Source of the DNA: Deltaproteobacteria bacterium
Lineage (GTDB): Bacteria; Myxococcota_A; Polyangia; Polyangiales; Polyangiaceae
DNA length: 64,000 bases
Direction of reading: 5' to 3'
NCBI GenBank assembly: GCA_016218915.1
Contig: JACRCQ010000025.1
Span: 1-64,000, forward strand
Under the pieces are notes generated by a model. It was not told the DNA's origin. It saw nothing but the letters and a program-made list of their open reading frames with translations, and ran no database searches. Shown here one piece after another: positions 34,253 to 42,965 of this stretch. The position numbers and the translations under genes are program-made. The number at the start of each line of letters is the position of its first letter. Position 1 is the first letter of the stretch.

Positions 34253-35044
34253 ATGCCTCATGTCCAGACTCGCCTCGGTGGGCTGTTCGTGGAATCGATC
34301 GGACAGGGCCCCGCGATTACCATGTGGCACTGCCTCCTGGGCGACAGCCGGATCTGGCAGCCGCAGCTCGAGGCTTTGTCCAAGCAGGCTCGCGTGGTGC
34401 TCGTCGATGGGCCCTCGCACGGACGCTCCGACCCTTTCTTCCGTCGATTCAGCATGATGGAGTGCGCCCTGGCCTGGCTGGAGGTGCTCGACTCTCTCGA
34501 AATCGACAGGGCCGCCTTCTGCGGATTGTCCTGGGGAGCCATGGCAGCCTTGCGCGTGGCGTTGCACGCCCCGGCGCGGGTGCGCGCCCTCGCGCTGTTC
34601 GGCGCGACCTCGGTGGCTCACCACCCGCGCGACGTTCCCCGGTTCTTCGCGCTCGTAGGGGCTGTGCGCCTGGTGGGCATGCACCCGCTCCTGCACCCCT
34701 TCGTCGCACGCACCATGGTCGCCCCCAGCAGCGATCCCCGGCACGCCCGGGAGCTGCTGCAGCGCGCGCGCCTGCTCGATCGACGGGCGCTGTCCAAGGC
34801 GATCCGCTCGGTGCTGCTCGACGCCGACGACGTAACGCACGAGCTGTGGCGCCTGAAGATGCCTGCGCTCGTGGCCGTGGGCAGCCGCGATCCCATGACG
34901 CCGCGGCGGCTGTCGCGGACCATCGCAAAGTCGATGACCACCGCACGGCTCGAGATCGTGGCTGGCATGGGTCATCTGCTCCCGCTCGAAGCGCCGGAAG
35001 CAACGACCGGGCTGCTCGCGGAGCTCGTTCGTCGGACCGCGTGA
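34253..35044 (+). CDS. Alpha/beta hydrolase
   Basis: 263 residues from the ATG at 34253; the frame is open upstream but the earlier start overlaps the RluA gene. The catalytic serine is in GLSWGAMAAL (about 90-99, GxSxG), aspartate in AVGSRDPM (about 218), histidine in GMGHLLPLEAPE (about 240). The early strand HCLLGDSRIWQPQLEAL and VVLVDGPSHGRSDP supply the oxyanion region. The overall length and motifs resemble 3-oxoadipate enol-lactonase or similar ester hydrolases, but no aromatic-degradation genes are near, so substrate is unknown. It converges with the following unknown gene after 6 bp, with no room for a terminator. Confidence 0.85.
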   Translation: MPHVQTRLGGLFVESIGQGPAITMWHCLLGDSRIWQPQLEALSKQARVVLVDGPSHGRSDPFFRRFSMMECALAWLEVLDSLEIDRAAFCGLSWGAMAALRVALHAPARVRALALFGATSVAHHPRDVPRFFALVGAVRLVGMHPLLHPFVARTMVAPSSDPRHARELLQRARLLDRRALSKAIRSVLLDADDVTHELWRLKMPALVAVGSRDPMTPRRLSRTIAKSMTTARLEIVAGMGHLLPLEAPEATTGLLAELVRRTA

Positions 35045-35050
35045 GCGAGC

Positions 35051-36484
35051 CTAGAATCGCCCCTGCCAGCCCATGCCGAACGCCGGCGCGCGCGTTCCGT
35101 CCGGTGCCACGCTCTCGCCGATCACGCCTGCGGTCGGGTATCCGTATCGGGACGGCCAGGTGGTGGCGTGCGGCTTGGACGACGGCGCCGTCCAGAAGTA
35201 GGTGACCACGCCGCCTGCCGCGGCTCCGGAGATCGTGGCGGCCAACCAGAGCCGATCGCGCGTCTCGGTCCGATCGCCGAACACCAGCGGGCTGGCCGCG
35301 GCTGCAGCAGAAAGAGCGCCCAACCCTGCGCCGACGTCGACCAGGAGCACACGGGAAGCAGAGCCCTTGGCCTGCGTCCCGATGAGCCCGCCGAGCACCG
35401 CGCCCGAGATCGCGCCGTAGCCCATGCCTTCGTACGGCGTGCGGCTCGTGGTGCCGCGCGCTGCAAGCTCGATCCCGCCGCCAAAGCCCATCCCGAGCAA
35501 TCCGCCCGAATGCACGAACGCTGCCCCGGCATCGCTCGCGTGCCCGAACGAAAGCGAGATGGAAGCGAGCGTGATGCCCCCCAACCCACCGGCGATGCCG
35601 TACGCCCACCGATCCGAGTCAGGCTCGACCTCGCGTCCCTTGGCCAGCATCAACCCGCCAACCGTGGGCCAGACCGCGCCGCCCGACAGGTACCACGCGT
35701 CTCCCAGTCGCACGTCCCACTCGTCAGCCACGATCAACGAGCCGCCCACGCCGATCCCCGCCCCGAGCGCGAGCAGCGGATAGGTGAGCCGCACGTCGTC
35801 CGAGCCGCTCGACTTCTGCAACGCGTACCCGACGAATCCACCGAGAATCGCAGCATTGACCGCGAGCGTCGCGCGTCCCTCGGAGCGGCTCGCGCGCTCC
35901 GGCTCTGCAGCCTGCGACGACGCCTCGTCCGGGCTACGGTCGGCGTGGCGCGGACGGTGTCCCTGGCCTGCCCGGACCAGATCGCGAAGCATCACCACCG
36001 CGCGCACTGCAAGCTCCCCGGGCGCCACCTGCTCCACGCGCACCAGCGCGATCTTCGATCGGGGCGGCACCACCACGAGCCGCACGATCAGCATCGAGCC
36101 AAGCTCCTCGATCCGAGGCGAGATCTGCCACTGCCCGTCGCGCGCGGCGCGATCGACCAACCGGCTCTCGGTAGCGTCGATCGGTGCCACATCCTCGCGA
36201 TTGCCCAGACGCACCGTCAGCCCAAGGTCCTGCGCTGCATCGCCGAGCACCATGTCGAGCTCGCGAGCGCGCTGAGCCAAGGTTCCGTCTGCGAGCGTGG
36301 GCGAACGCAACGCGTTTCGCGCAGGAAGCTCGCCTGTCGGCGTGACCGTGGGCAGCAGCTCCGCGGCGCTGGTCGCCTGCGCAGGCGCCGCGGGCGGCAC
36401 AGAGGGTGGGTCAGCGGCTGCCGTCGCAGATCCGAGACACAGGGAGATGCAGGCGAGCGTCACATGCCAGCGTCGGCGGAACAT
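35051..36484 (-). CDS. Exported membrane-associated protein of unknown function
   Basis: 477 residues from the ATG at 36482-36484, two bases behind the stop of the upstream outer-membrane gene, so translation is coupled. A signal peptide ends about residue 24 (SATAAADPP). Residues about 30-160 form a soluble domain, and the rest is a long series of glycine-rich hydrophobic segments (ILGGFVGYALQKSSG, ALGAGIGVGGSL, IAGGLGGITLASISLSFG, GLLGMGFGGGIEL, ISGAVLGGLIG) that look like beta strands or short glycine-zipper helices of an outer-membrane protein. I do not recognise the family. The tight coupling to the beta-barrel protein at 36487 suggests both work in the same envelope complex. Confidence 0.7.
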   Translation of the reverse strand: MFRRRWHVTLACISLCLGSATAAADPPSVPPAAPAQATSAAELLPTVTPTGELPARNALRSPTLADGTLAQRARELDMVLGDAAQDLGLTVRLGNREDVAPIDATESRLVDRAARDGQWQISPRIEELGSMLIVRLVVVPPRSKIALVRVEQVAPGELAVRAVVMLRDLVRAGQGHRPRHADRSPDEASSQAAEPERASRSEGRATLAVNAAILGGFVGYALQKSSGSDDVRLTYPLLALGAGIGVGGSLIVADEWDVRLGDAWYLSGGAVWPTVGGLMLAKGREVEPDSDRWAYGIAGGLGGITLASISLSFGHASDAGAAFVHSGGLLGMGFGGGIELAARGTTSRTPYEGMGYGAISGAVLGGLIGTQAKGSASRVLLVDVGAGLGALSAAAAASPLVFGDRTETRDRLWLAATISGAAAGGVVTYFWTAPSSKPHATTWPSRYGYPTAGVIGESVAPDGTRAPAFGMGWQGRF

Positions 36485-36486
36485 GA

Positions 36487-37998
36487 TCAGAACATGACGA
36501 CGCCGTTGACCCACAAGTCGATCATCGTGCTGTCGTCGACCTTGAACCGGCTGCCCACGTGATTGATCTGCGGACGGTAGTTCGGGTTCGGAATGCCGGT
36601 CGCAGTGCCGACCGCAGTGCTGGTCTGGCTCGCGCTATGACACGGCCCGGAGCGTCCTGGGTCGTTCTTGAAGTCCGGGTTGCACGGCTGATCCATGGTG
36701 ATGAAGTGCGACTGGATGTACGTGTAGCCCATGCCGAGCTGGAACTTGATGTACTCGCCAGCCTGCCACGTCACGCTGCCGAACGCGCCGAACTTGCCGT
36801 GCTGCTGCACGTCGGTGATGCCGGTGAAGTAGACCTTCTGCGAGGTCGGATCCACCACGGACTTGCCTGCATAGGCCGGGTCGCCGCTGTAGCGGTAGTC
36901 CGAGTAGTTTGGTCGGCGGATCGACAGCGCAGAGCTGGAGCCGAGCGCGTCGAACAGCGGCGAGTAGTCCCGCCCCTCGGAACGGTACGCACCCTGGATG
37001 CGCCCGTCGAACGTCACACGCTGGAACGCTTCGCGGTTCTCCCACGGAATGACCTGCAGACCGATGATCACCCACCCCTCCAGAGGCGGGTGGTTCACCA
37101 GCGACCCCTGCAGGTTGGTCTGGCCGAAGTCGCTGGAGCCGGTCGGGAACTCGAAGATCGCGCGGAAGCCGCCGTACGGCTCGATGTACTTGATCCGGTG
37201 CGACAGCAGCGTGTGGAACTCGAGCCCGGTCACGCCACGGCTCACGCCAGGCTTGCGATTCCCCGCCGAGTTGCCTTCGAGCTGGTAGCCCGCGGAGCTG
37301 TAGTCACCTGCCATGCCGTTGCGGTTGACGTCCGATGGATCTGCGCACTGCACCTGCCCCGCTGCAGGCTTGGAGTTGCACGCGTGCATCGGCTCGCTGA
37401 CGTTGAACCGTCCCTCGATGCCGACCAGCCACGTAGGCTTGGTTCGATCGCGGTACTGGTTGAATACGTTCGCGTCGATGCCGACCGCGAAGTAGTCGAT
37501 GCCGCTTCGATTGGGCGACGAGAACGGAAGCGTGAAGAGCTGCTCGCCAGGCGCACCAGCCAGTACGACACCTTGAACGTTCTCGCTTCCGCTCAGCCCT
37601 TTGAGCTCACGGCTGTTGCTGAGGATGATCGGAAGCCGCAGGTACAGCCCGATGTCCTTGTAGATCCCGGCATCGATGCGCGTGTTCAGACGCGAGGTGG
37701 TCTCCGAAAACGCAGCGACGTTCATCGTGTCGGCCTTGTAGCCGCCCGTCGTGAGCCCCGGCTGACCGATCGAAGTCTCTCGTCGAATGTTCGCGTTGTG
37801 CCAGGTGTGCTGGTAGCCCAGCGTGATGTGGATATCGAACGGGTCGTCGCCGTCGAATGCATCCACAACCTGTGTCACCTCCCCGGGTTCCTGAAGAACC
37901 TTCGGCTCGGTCGCGCGAACCGGTTCGTCGGCGCTGGCCCGTTGGGCCCAGGCGAGCCCGAGCACCGCGCCCAAAATAACGCATCCCGTTCGCCCCAT
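36487..37998 (-). CDS. Outer-membrane beta-barrel protein
   Basis: 503 residues. The ATG at 37996-37998 follows GGAGAGG. A signal peptide ends RASA-DE (about 23-24). The mature chain has alternating hydrophobic/polar strands with aromatic residues at strand ends (FDIHITLGYQHTWHNA, GLYLRLPIILSN, WVIIGLQVIPW, YIKFQLGMGYTYIQSHFI) and finishes with DLWVNGVVMF, a terminal phenylalanine as used for BamA recognition. No plug or TonB box is seen, so it is a porin-like or structural barrel, perhaps 14-16 strands. It is the first gene of a two-gene unit with the 35051-36484 protein. A candidate promoter sits at 38042-38071. Confidence 0.8.
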   Translation of the reverse strand: MGRTGCVILGAVLGLAWAQRASADEPVRATEPKVLQEPGEVTQVVDAFDGDDPFDIHITLGYQHTWHNANIRRETSIGQPGLTTGGYKADTMNVAAFSETTSRLNTRIDAGIYKDIGLYLRLPIILSNSRELKGLSGSENVQGVVLAGAPGEQLFTLPFSSPNRSGIDYFAVGIDANVFNQYRDRTKPTWLVGIEGRFNVSEPMHACNSKPAAGQVQCADPSDVNRNGMAGDYSSAGYQLEGNSAGNRKPGVSRGVTGLEFHTLLSHRIKYIEPYGGFRAIFEFPTGSSDFGQTNLQGSLVNHPPLEGWVIIGLQVIPWENREAFQRVTFDGRIQGAYRSEGRDYSPLFDALGSSSALSIRRPNYSDYRYSGDPAYAGKSVVDPTSQKVYFTGITDVQQHGKFGAFGSVTWQAGEYIKFQLGMGYTYIQSHFITMDQPCNPDFKNDPGRSGPCHSASQTSTAVGTATGIPNPNYRPQINHVGSRFKVDDSTMIDLWVNGVVMF

Positions 37999-38299
37999 GC
38001 GGAGCCCTCTCCTGGCGTTTGCGCACATGTCCGTGCTGCGGACGCTAGCGGCCTGGGCAAGGTAGTGTCAACGAGTATGGCGTCCCAGGCCCCTGTCCGG
38101 GACGCGAAAAATCGATTCGACGGCCGCTCCCCCCCCGGCCTCGGGCTGGATTGGGGCCGCCGCGGCCCTGCCGGCACCCTGGGAATCCCCGGTTCCATCG
38201 AGGAATCCATCACAATACCCTGTCCGGACGCAGGGCAGCCCTGCCTGGCCGACCCGCCCCTGGCTCCCTGCCGCGCCCTCCGCTGCCGCCTACCTCGAC
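37999..38299. other. 301-bp intergenic region
   Basis: It lies between the PP2C-cNMP gene and the downstream barrel gene on the same strand. It contains the barrel promoter (38042-38071), a strong perfect hairpin GGGCCGC-C-GCGGCCC (38154-38168) and CAGGGC-A-GCCCTG (38231-38243) that may end PP2C transcripts. No U-tracts. No gene. Confidence 0.5.
38042..38071 (-). promoter_or_regulatory. Candidate sigma-70 promoter of the outer-membrane operon
   Basis: On the minus strand a perfect TTGACA (38066-38071) is followed after 18 bp by TAGCGT (38042-38047). It lies about 44 bp upstream of the start codon at 37998. The -10 box is only a half match. Confidence 0.45.
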
Positions 38300-40339
38300 T
38301 CACTCCGGCTTGGGTGGGTCGTCCTTGGGGGCAGCAGGTGGAGACGGCACAGGTTCTGGCGCTGCCGTACGCGGCGGCGGTGGCACAGGCGGCGGCAAGT
38401 GCACCGCAGGTTTCTCTGCTGCGGGCTTTTCGGCCGCTGGCTTTTCAGCTGCCGGCGCCGGTGCATGCGGTGGCGGTGGCACAGGCGGCGGCAACGGCGC
38501 AGCAGGCTTTTCAGCTCCCGGCGCTGGTGCATGCGGCGGCGGTGGCACAGGCGGCGGCAACGGCGCAGCAGGCTTTTCAGCTCCCGGCGCTGGTGCATGC
38601 GGTGGCGGTGGCACAGGCGGCGGCAACGGCGCAGCAGGCTTTTCAGCTCCCGGCGCTGGTGCATGCGGTGGCGGTGGCACAGGCGGCGGCAGCTGCACCG
38701 CAGGTTTCTCTGCTGCGGGCTTTTCGGCCGCTGGCTTTTCTGCCGATGGCTTTTCGGCCGCCGGCTTTTCGGCCGCTGGCTTTTCAGCTCCCGGCGTTGG
38801 TGCATGCGGTGGCGGTGGCACAGGCGGCGGCAACGGCGCAGCAGGCTTGTCGGCCGCAGGCTTTTCAGCTGCTGGCGATGGCGGCGCAGCTGGCGGCAAC
38901 GGCGGAGACGACTGCACGGACGGCGGCGCAGGCGAGTGAGGCGGCGGAGGCGGCGCCGGAACGTGTCGTATCGAAGGCGGCGGCGCTTGCTCGATGAAGG
39001 GCATCGTTGCGCGGCCTTCATCTTCTTCTTCGTCGGCGTCGACCTCCAGCTCGGGAAAGATCTCTGCCGTGATGTCGTCGGCCGTGAGAACTTCGCGGGC
39101 ATTTCGCAGGTCGCGGGAGGTCTGATCCAGACGATCGGCCAGCACGCCGAGGAACTGCCAGAGCAGCTTGACGGCGAGCTCGTGCTCGGTGCGCAGGATG
39201 TCGAAGAAGTCAGCGCGACGGATCACGATGAGCTCGCTGTCGCCGTCGCTCGTCACGGTGGCGGAGCGCGGAACGCTCCGGATGAGCGCCATCTCGCCGA
39301 CGTGCTCGCCGCGGCCCAGGGTGGTGAGCACGGCTTCGCCGCGCGTGACCTTCACCTTGCCGGACAGCACGATGAACAGCTCGTCGCCTTTGTCGCCCTC
39401 CTTGATGATCTGCTGTTCCGCGGTGAAGGGCCGCACCTGCGCGACCTGCATCACCCGCAGCACCTCGCGCTCGTTGAGCCGCGCGAACAGCGGCATGCCC
39501 ACGAGCACTTCGCGCTTGAGCTGCAGCTGGATCGCGCGCTGCTCGTCGACCTTCGTGCCCTCGCCGATGCGCACGAGCACTGCCGTGATGTTGTCCTTGC
39601 CACCGCGCTCGTTGGCAAAGTCGATCAGCGAGCGCGTCACCACGTCGCCGTCCATCTCCTGCAGCTGATCGCGCAGCTCTTCGTCGTTCTTCAGGTACCC
39701 GTGCAGGCCGTCCGAGCACAGCAGGAACTGGTCGCCAGGCAGGAGCTCGATCGAGAGCGTATCGACCTCGACGCGCTCGTAGACGCCGAGGGCGCGCGTG
39801 ATGGCGTTCTTCTGCGCGACCTTCTCGATCTGGTCGCGGGTGAGCTTGCCGCGCTTGATCAGCTCGTTGATGACCGTGTGGTCCTCGGTGATCTGACGGC
39901 ACTCTCCGCCGCGCGCCAGGTAGATGCGGCTGTCGCCCACGTGCGCGATGAACGCCACGTGCCCGACCACGCACAGCAGCGACAGGGTCGTGCCCATCCC
40001 GCGCTTGGCGTCGTCCTTGCGCGCCTCCTCGTGGATGCGAGCGCACGCGCGCTGCACGGCGTACTCGAGCAGGTTGAGCACGGTCTTGAGCGAGACGCGC
40101 GCTGCACCCGACGCACCGGAGCCGAAGTCGTCGAGCAGCGACTTCTCCTTCTTGATCTCCTCGTGGATCGTGCGCACTGCGAGCGCGCTGGCGATCTCGC
40201 CGGCTGCGTGCCCCCCCATGCCGTCGGCCACGATGAAGAGTGCGAGCTTACGGTCGACGAGGTAGTTGTCCTCGTTGTGATCGCGCACGCGGCCCACGTT
40301 GGTGGAAGCGAAGAACTGGACGGTTTCGTGCAAGCCCAT
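38300..40339 (-). CDS. PP2C phosphatase fused to cNMP-binding domain and Pro-rich tail
   Basis: 679 residues. Residues 1-250 are a PP2C/Stp1 Ser/Thr phosphatase with the metal ligands visible: VRDHNEDNYL, ADGMGGHAAGEIAS, AHVGDSRIYLARGG, LCSDGLHGYL and GKDNITAVLVR. Residues about 275-395 are a cyclic-nucleotide-type binding domain (LNEREVLRVMQVAQVRPFTA, IIKEGDKGDELFIVLSG, LGRGEHVGEMALIRSVPRSATV), with the phosphate-cassette Arg and Glu retained. About 410-450 is acidic. The last 215 residues are proline-rich: (AEKPA)n units and a 22-residue repeat containing PLPPPVPPPPHAP, encoded by a 66-bp tandem repeat. It should dephosphorylate proteins, perhaps gated by a nucleotide. Upstream genes on the same strand are a cNMP-DUF1003 protein and a TPR protein. 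Confidence 0.9.
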   Translation of the reverse strand: MGLHETVQFFASTNVGRVRDHNEDNYLVDRKLALFIVADGMGGHAAGEIASALAVRTIHEEIKKEKSLLDDFGSGASGAARVSLKTVLNLLEYAVQRACARIHEEARKDDAKRGMGTTLSLLCVVGHVAFIAHVGDSRIYLARGGECRQITEDHTVINELIKRGKLTRDQIEKVAQKNAITRALGVYERVEVDTLSIELLPGDQFLLCSDGLHGYLKNDEELRDQLQEMDGDVVTRSLIDFANERGGKDNITAVLVRIGEGTKVDEQRAIQLQLKREVLVGMPLFARLNEREVLRVMQVAQVRPFTAEQQIIKEGDKGDELFIVLSGKVKVTRGEAVLTTLGRGEHVGEMALIRSVPRSATVTSDGDSELIVIRRADFFDILRTEHELAVKLLWQFLGVLADRLDQTSRDLRNAREVLTADDITAEIFPELEVDADEEEDEGRATMPFIEQAPPPSIRHVPAPPPPPHSPAPPSVQSSPPLPPAAPPSPAAEKPAADKPAAPLPPPVPPPPHAPTPGAEKPAAEKPAAEKPSAEKPAAEKPAAEKPAVQLPPPVPPPPHAPAPGAEKPAAPLPPPVPPPPHAPAPGAEKPAAPLPPPVPPPPHAPAPGAEKPAAPLPPPVPPPPHAPAPAAEKPAAEKPAAEKPAVHLPPPVPPPPRTAAPEPVPSPPAAPKDDPPKPE
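38507..38720 (-). repeat. 66-bp tandem repeats encoding a proline-rich 22-residue unit
   Basis: Three near-identical 66-bp copies start at about 38507, 38573 and 38639, with flanking diverged copies and runs of 15-bp AEKPA units. They lie inside the PP2C-cNMP gene and encode its Pro-rich tail. Such arrays change copy number easily. Confidence 0.7.
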
Positions 40340-40439
40340 CAGAGATTCCGCTAGCCAAGCATGAAACGCGTCGCACGCCTAGTCCTGCGTGCTGGACGTC
40401 AGTCGCGGTGAGGCCGTGCGGACGCGACGATCGTGTCTC

Positions 40440-41297
40440 TCACCCGGCCTTCGGCTTGGTGCCGCTGTCCGAACCCTGGATGCTGTCGAGCCTGGCTAGA
40501 GTCTCCAGGCGGAAATCCTTCAAGTCCTTGATGATGGTCTCGATGTTCACTTCGTTCTTGAGATTGACCTTGAAGTCGTTCTCCGCTTCCTTGCGGTCCT
40601 TCTCCGCCTGACGATTCTGGCTCATCACGATCAGGGGCCCCTGCAGCGCCACGAGCACCGCAAGCACGAGGTTGAAGAACTGGTAGGGATACGCGTCGAG
40701 AGGTGCCTTGAATACCCATCCCGGCACGTTGGTCACGAACCACAACCCCACGACCACGCCCAGGAAGATGATGAACTTCCAGGAGCCGTTGAGCTCTGCC
40801 ACCTTGTCGGCCAGACGGTCCGCCCAGCTCAACCCACGCTCGAACTCCTCGATCACGTTCTTGGCGACACGTTCGGACAACATCGCGTTGGTCTGGCGCA
40901 AGCGCTCGTTCATCGTGCGGAGGATCGCCATCGCCGCCCGCGGACGTCGCTCCAGGTAGCTGGTCAGCACCCCGCGCCCCAGCTCGTACACCAGCGTGTC
41001 GCGCACGGCCCGCGCTCCTGCGCTTCGCGGCTTGTCGTCGAACAACGCCATCTCGCCGAAATACTGTCCCACCTCGACGTCGGCCAGCGAGACCGGACGA
41101 AGGTTGTTGGTGGGCAGGAAGATGTTCACCTGCCCGGATGCCACGAAGTACATCGTGTCGCCCGAATCGCCCTGGTTGAACACGAGATCGCCGGCCTGCA
41201 GCTTGCGGCTCTTGAGCTCCGCTGCGAGCTCCTCGAGGTCCTGCAGCTCCAGCCCCTCGAACATCGTCGTGCTGCGGAGCAGTTCAGCGGTGTTCAT
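40440..41297 (-). CDS. cNMP-binding protein with DUF1003 membrane domain
   Basis: 285 residues from the ATG at 41295-41297. Residues about 10-125 form a Crp/cNMP-type domain (LQDLEELAAELKSRKLQAGD, NQGDSGDTMYFVASGQVNI, VEVGQYFGEMALFDDKPRSAGARA), and residues about 160-275 are a DUF1003 domain with two membrane helices: SWKFIIFLGVVVGLWFVTN and YQFFNLVLAVLVALQGPLI, then QNRQAEKDRKEAENDFKVNLKNEV. DUF1003 proteins are small membrane proteins often tied to channels or stress. No helix-turn-helix is present, so this is a membrane sensor rather than a regulator. It is 39 bp behind the TPR gene and about 100 bp before the PP2C-cNMP gene. The combination suggests one signalling unit, with a nucleotide ligand inferred only. 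Confidence 0.85.
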   Translation of the reverse strand: MNTAELLRSTTMFEGLELQDLEELAAELKSRKLQAGDLVFNQGDSGDTMYFVASGQVNIFLPTNNLRPVSLADVEVGQYFGEMALFDDKPRSAGARAVRDTLVYELGRGVLTSYLERRPRAAMAILRTMNERLRQTNAMLSERVAKNVIEEFERGLSWADRLADKVAELNGSWKFIIFLGVVVGLWFVTNVPGWVFKAPLDAYPYQFFNLVLAVLVALQGPLIVMSQNRQAEKDRKEAENDFKVNLKNEVNIETIIKDLKDFRLETLARLDSIQGSDSGTKPKAG

Positions 41298-41336
41298 GCT
41301 TGTCGCCTCGGTGCGGCCACGGCTGCTGGCCAGCAT

Positions 41337-41810
41337 TCATCGCGCACGCGCCCCCATGGCACGCGCGTGCTTCTCCATCCGATCCCAGTCCTTTGCCCGA
41401 CCCGGCAGCGCTGCCCGCCCCCGCTGCGCCACCTCGATCGCCTCCGTGAATCGCTTCGCGTCCACCAGCGAAACCGACAGGTCCCAGTACGGGTCGAACC
41501 AATCCGGCTTCAGCTCGATCGCCCTCTCGAGCGACCGCGTCGCCTCGTCGATCCGCCCCTTCTTCGCAAGGCACAGCCCCAGCCCTTTGTGTGCATACGG
41601 ACGATTCGCGCTCAGCTCCAGCGTGCGCCTGCACACCTGCTCGGATTCGTCGATCTTTCCCAGGAAGTAGAGCGCGTACCCAAGCAGGTCGAGCGCCACG
41701 AGATCCTTGGGGTCCTCGTCCATGAGCTCGCGCGCCAGCCTCTCGGTCAGGGCGTAGTCACGAGCTTCTGCCGCTGCGCGCGCAGCAGCCAGGCGGTTCT
41801 TGTCGGCCAT
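41337..41810 (-). CDS. Tetratricopeptide (TPR) protein
   Basis: 157 residues from the ATG at 41808-41810. A frame open to 42605 exists but its upstream 260 residues are antisense to the HD gene and are not real. TPR units are visible: ARDYALTERLARELMDEDPKD, VALDLLGYALYFLGKIDESEQ, AHKGLGLCLAKKGRIDEATRS, YWDLSVSLVDAKRFTEAIEVA. They form about four helical hairpins binding partner proteins. There is no signal peptide, so it is cytoplasmic. It is the first gene of the minus-strand set with the cNMP-DUF1003 and PP2C genes and is divergent from the HD gene. Confidence 0.85.
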   Translation of the reverse strand: MADKNRLAAARAAAEARDYALTERLARELMDEDPKDLVALDLLGYALYFLGKIDESEQVCRRTLELSANRPYAHKGLGLCLAKKGRIDEATRSLERAIELKPDWFDPYWDLSVSLVDAKRFTEAIEVAQRGRAALPGRAKDWDRMEKHARAMGARAR

Positions 41811-41925
41811 CGCTGGCAAGCCTACACCATTTGGGCAACTCGTTTGCCCAGCTCCAGCACCACAACGCACCTGCCCGGGCTCAGGGCTTGTACCGACTTG
41901 CCAAGGGTGTGCTAGACCGCGCCCC

Positions 41926-42867
41926 GTGCCGGTACCCCCCGTCGACCCGAACTGCCTCCAACGAGCCCTGCTCGCACTGGACTCTGCTGTGGCCCGTGCC
42001 AAGGGCAACCACGCACAAACCATCCTGTGCGCACCCCCCGAGGACTTCCTCGGAGCTGTGCAGACCATCCCCGCGGAAGTCCGGCGACGCCTCGACGATG
42101 TGCTGATGGCGGAGGATCCTGAGGCGGGCCTCGACGCGTTGCTCGAATCCGGCGCACTGCAAGCCATCCTCCCGGAAGTCGCTGCCCTGGTGGGTTTCGG
42201 CGACGGTGAGTGGAGACACAAGGACGTCTGGAAGCACACCAAGCAGGTCGTGGCCCAGTCCGTCGTCAGGCTCGACGTCCGCTGGGCAGCCCTGCTGCAT
42301 GACGTGGGCAAGGTCCGAACCCGCACGATCTCTCCAGATGGCGAGGTGCACTTCTTCGGCCACGCAGAGCTCGGCGCACGCATGTTCGACAAGATGGAAC
42401 GCCGCATGGGCCTGTTCCGCACCGAGCCAGACCTGCGGGCGTCCATCCGCTTCCTGATCCTGCACCACCTGCGGGCCAACCAGTACGACGCGGAGTGGAC
42501 CGACAGCGCTGTGCGAAGGTTCGCTCGCGAGCTGGGCGCTGAGCTCGACAACCTGCTGCTCCTCGCGCAAGCGGACATCACCACCAAGCGCGCCGAGAAG
42601 CGCAAGCGCGGGCTGCGTCAGATCGACGAGCTGGGTGGCCGCATCCGCGACCTGGCCGCGCAGGACGCAGTGCAGCCCCCGCTGCCAGGGGGAGTCGGCA
42701 ACCTCATCATGGAAGCATTCGGCCTGCCGCCGTCGCGACTGATCGGCGACATCAAGCGCGCCCTCGAAGACGCAGTCGACAAGGGTGAGCTCCCCCCTGG
42801 AGAGCCCGGCGAGTTCTACGTGGAGTTCATCCGCGCCAACGCTGAGCGGTTCGGGATCCCGAAGTAG
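41926..42867 (+). CDS. HD-domain protein resembling the body of CCA-adding enzymes
   Basis: 313 residues from the GTG at 41926. The HD metal site is visible: HKDVWKHTKQVV, RWAALLHDVGKVRTR (His-Asp), FFGHAELGARM and ILHHLRANQYD. The following helical segment SAVRRFARELGAELDNLLLLAQADITTKRAEKRKRG matches the HD and body region of bacterial tRNA nucleotidyltransferases (CCA enzymes), which repair tRNA 3' ends. But the class II nucleotidyltransferase head (GGxVRD and DxD) is absent; the 75 residues in front of the HD domain do not contain it. So it is an HD-only relative, possibly a phosphodiesterase acting on 2',3'-cyclic or 2'-phosphate ends. Divergent from the TPR gene. Its role is not proven. 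Confidence 0.75.
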   Translation: MPVPPVDPNCLQRALLALDSAVARAKGNHAQTILCAPPEDFLGAVQTIPAEVRRRLDDVLMAEDPEAGLDALLESGALQAILPEVAALVGFGDGEWRHKDVWKHTKQVVAQSVVRLDVRWAALLHDVGKVRTRTISPDGEVHFFGHAELGARMFDKMERRMGLFRTEPDLRASIRFLILHHLRANQYDAEWTDSAVRRFARELGAELDNLLLLAQADITTKRAEKRKRGLRQIDELGGRIRDLAAQDAVQPPLPGGVGNLIMEAFGLPPSRLIGDIKRALEDAVDKGELPPGEPGEFYVEFIRANAERFGIPK

Positions 42868-42965
42868 ACAGGCAATCTCGGAGCCGCAACCGCATGGACC
42901 GGCGACCGCGTGGAGCCGCAACCGTCAGGGAGCGGGCAGCAGCGCGCGAGATCACCCGCTCGCGC

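Noticed and set aside
38399..40354. Long plus-strand open frame of about 650 codons opposite the PP2C-cNMP gene
   Set aside because: It is the antisense shadow of a high-GC coding region; composition is Arg/Leu/His-biased with no domains, and the minus strand has clear PP2C motifs.
41811..42605. Upstream extension of the TPR reading frame on the minus strand
   Set aside because: The extra 260 residues are antisense to the HD gene and Ser/Arg-rich; the TPR units begin only after the ATG at 41810.
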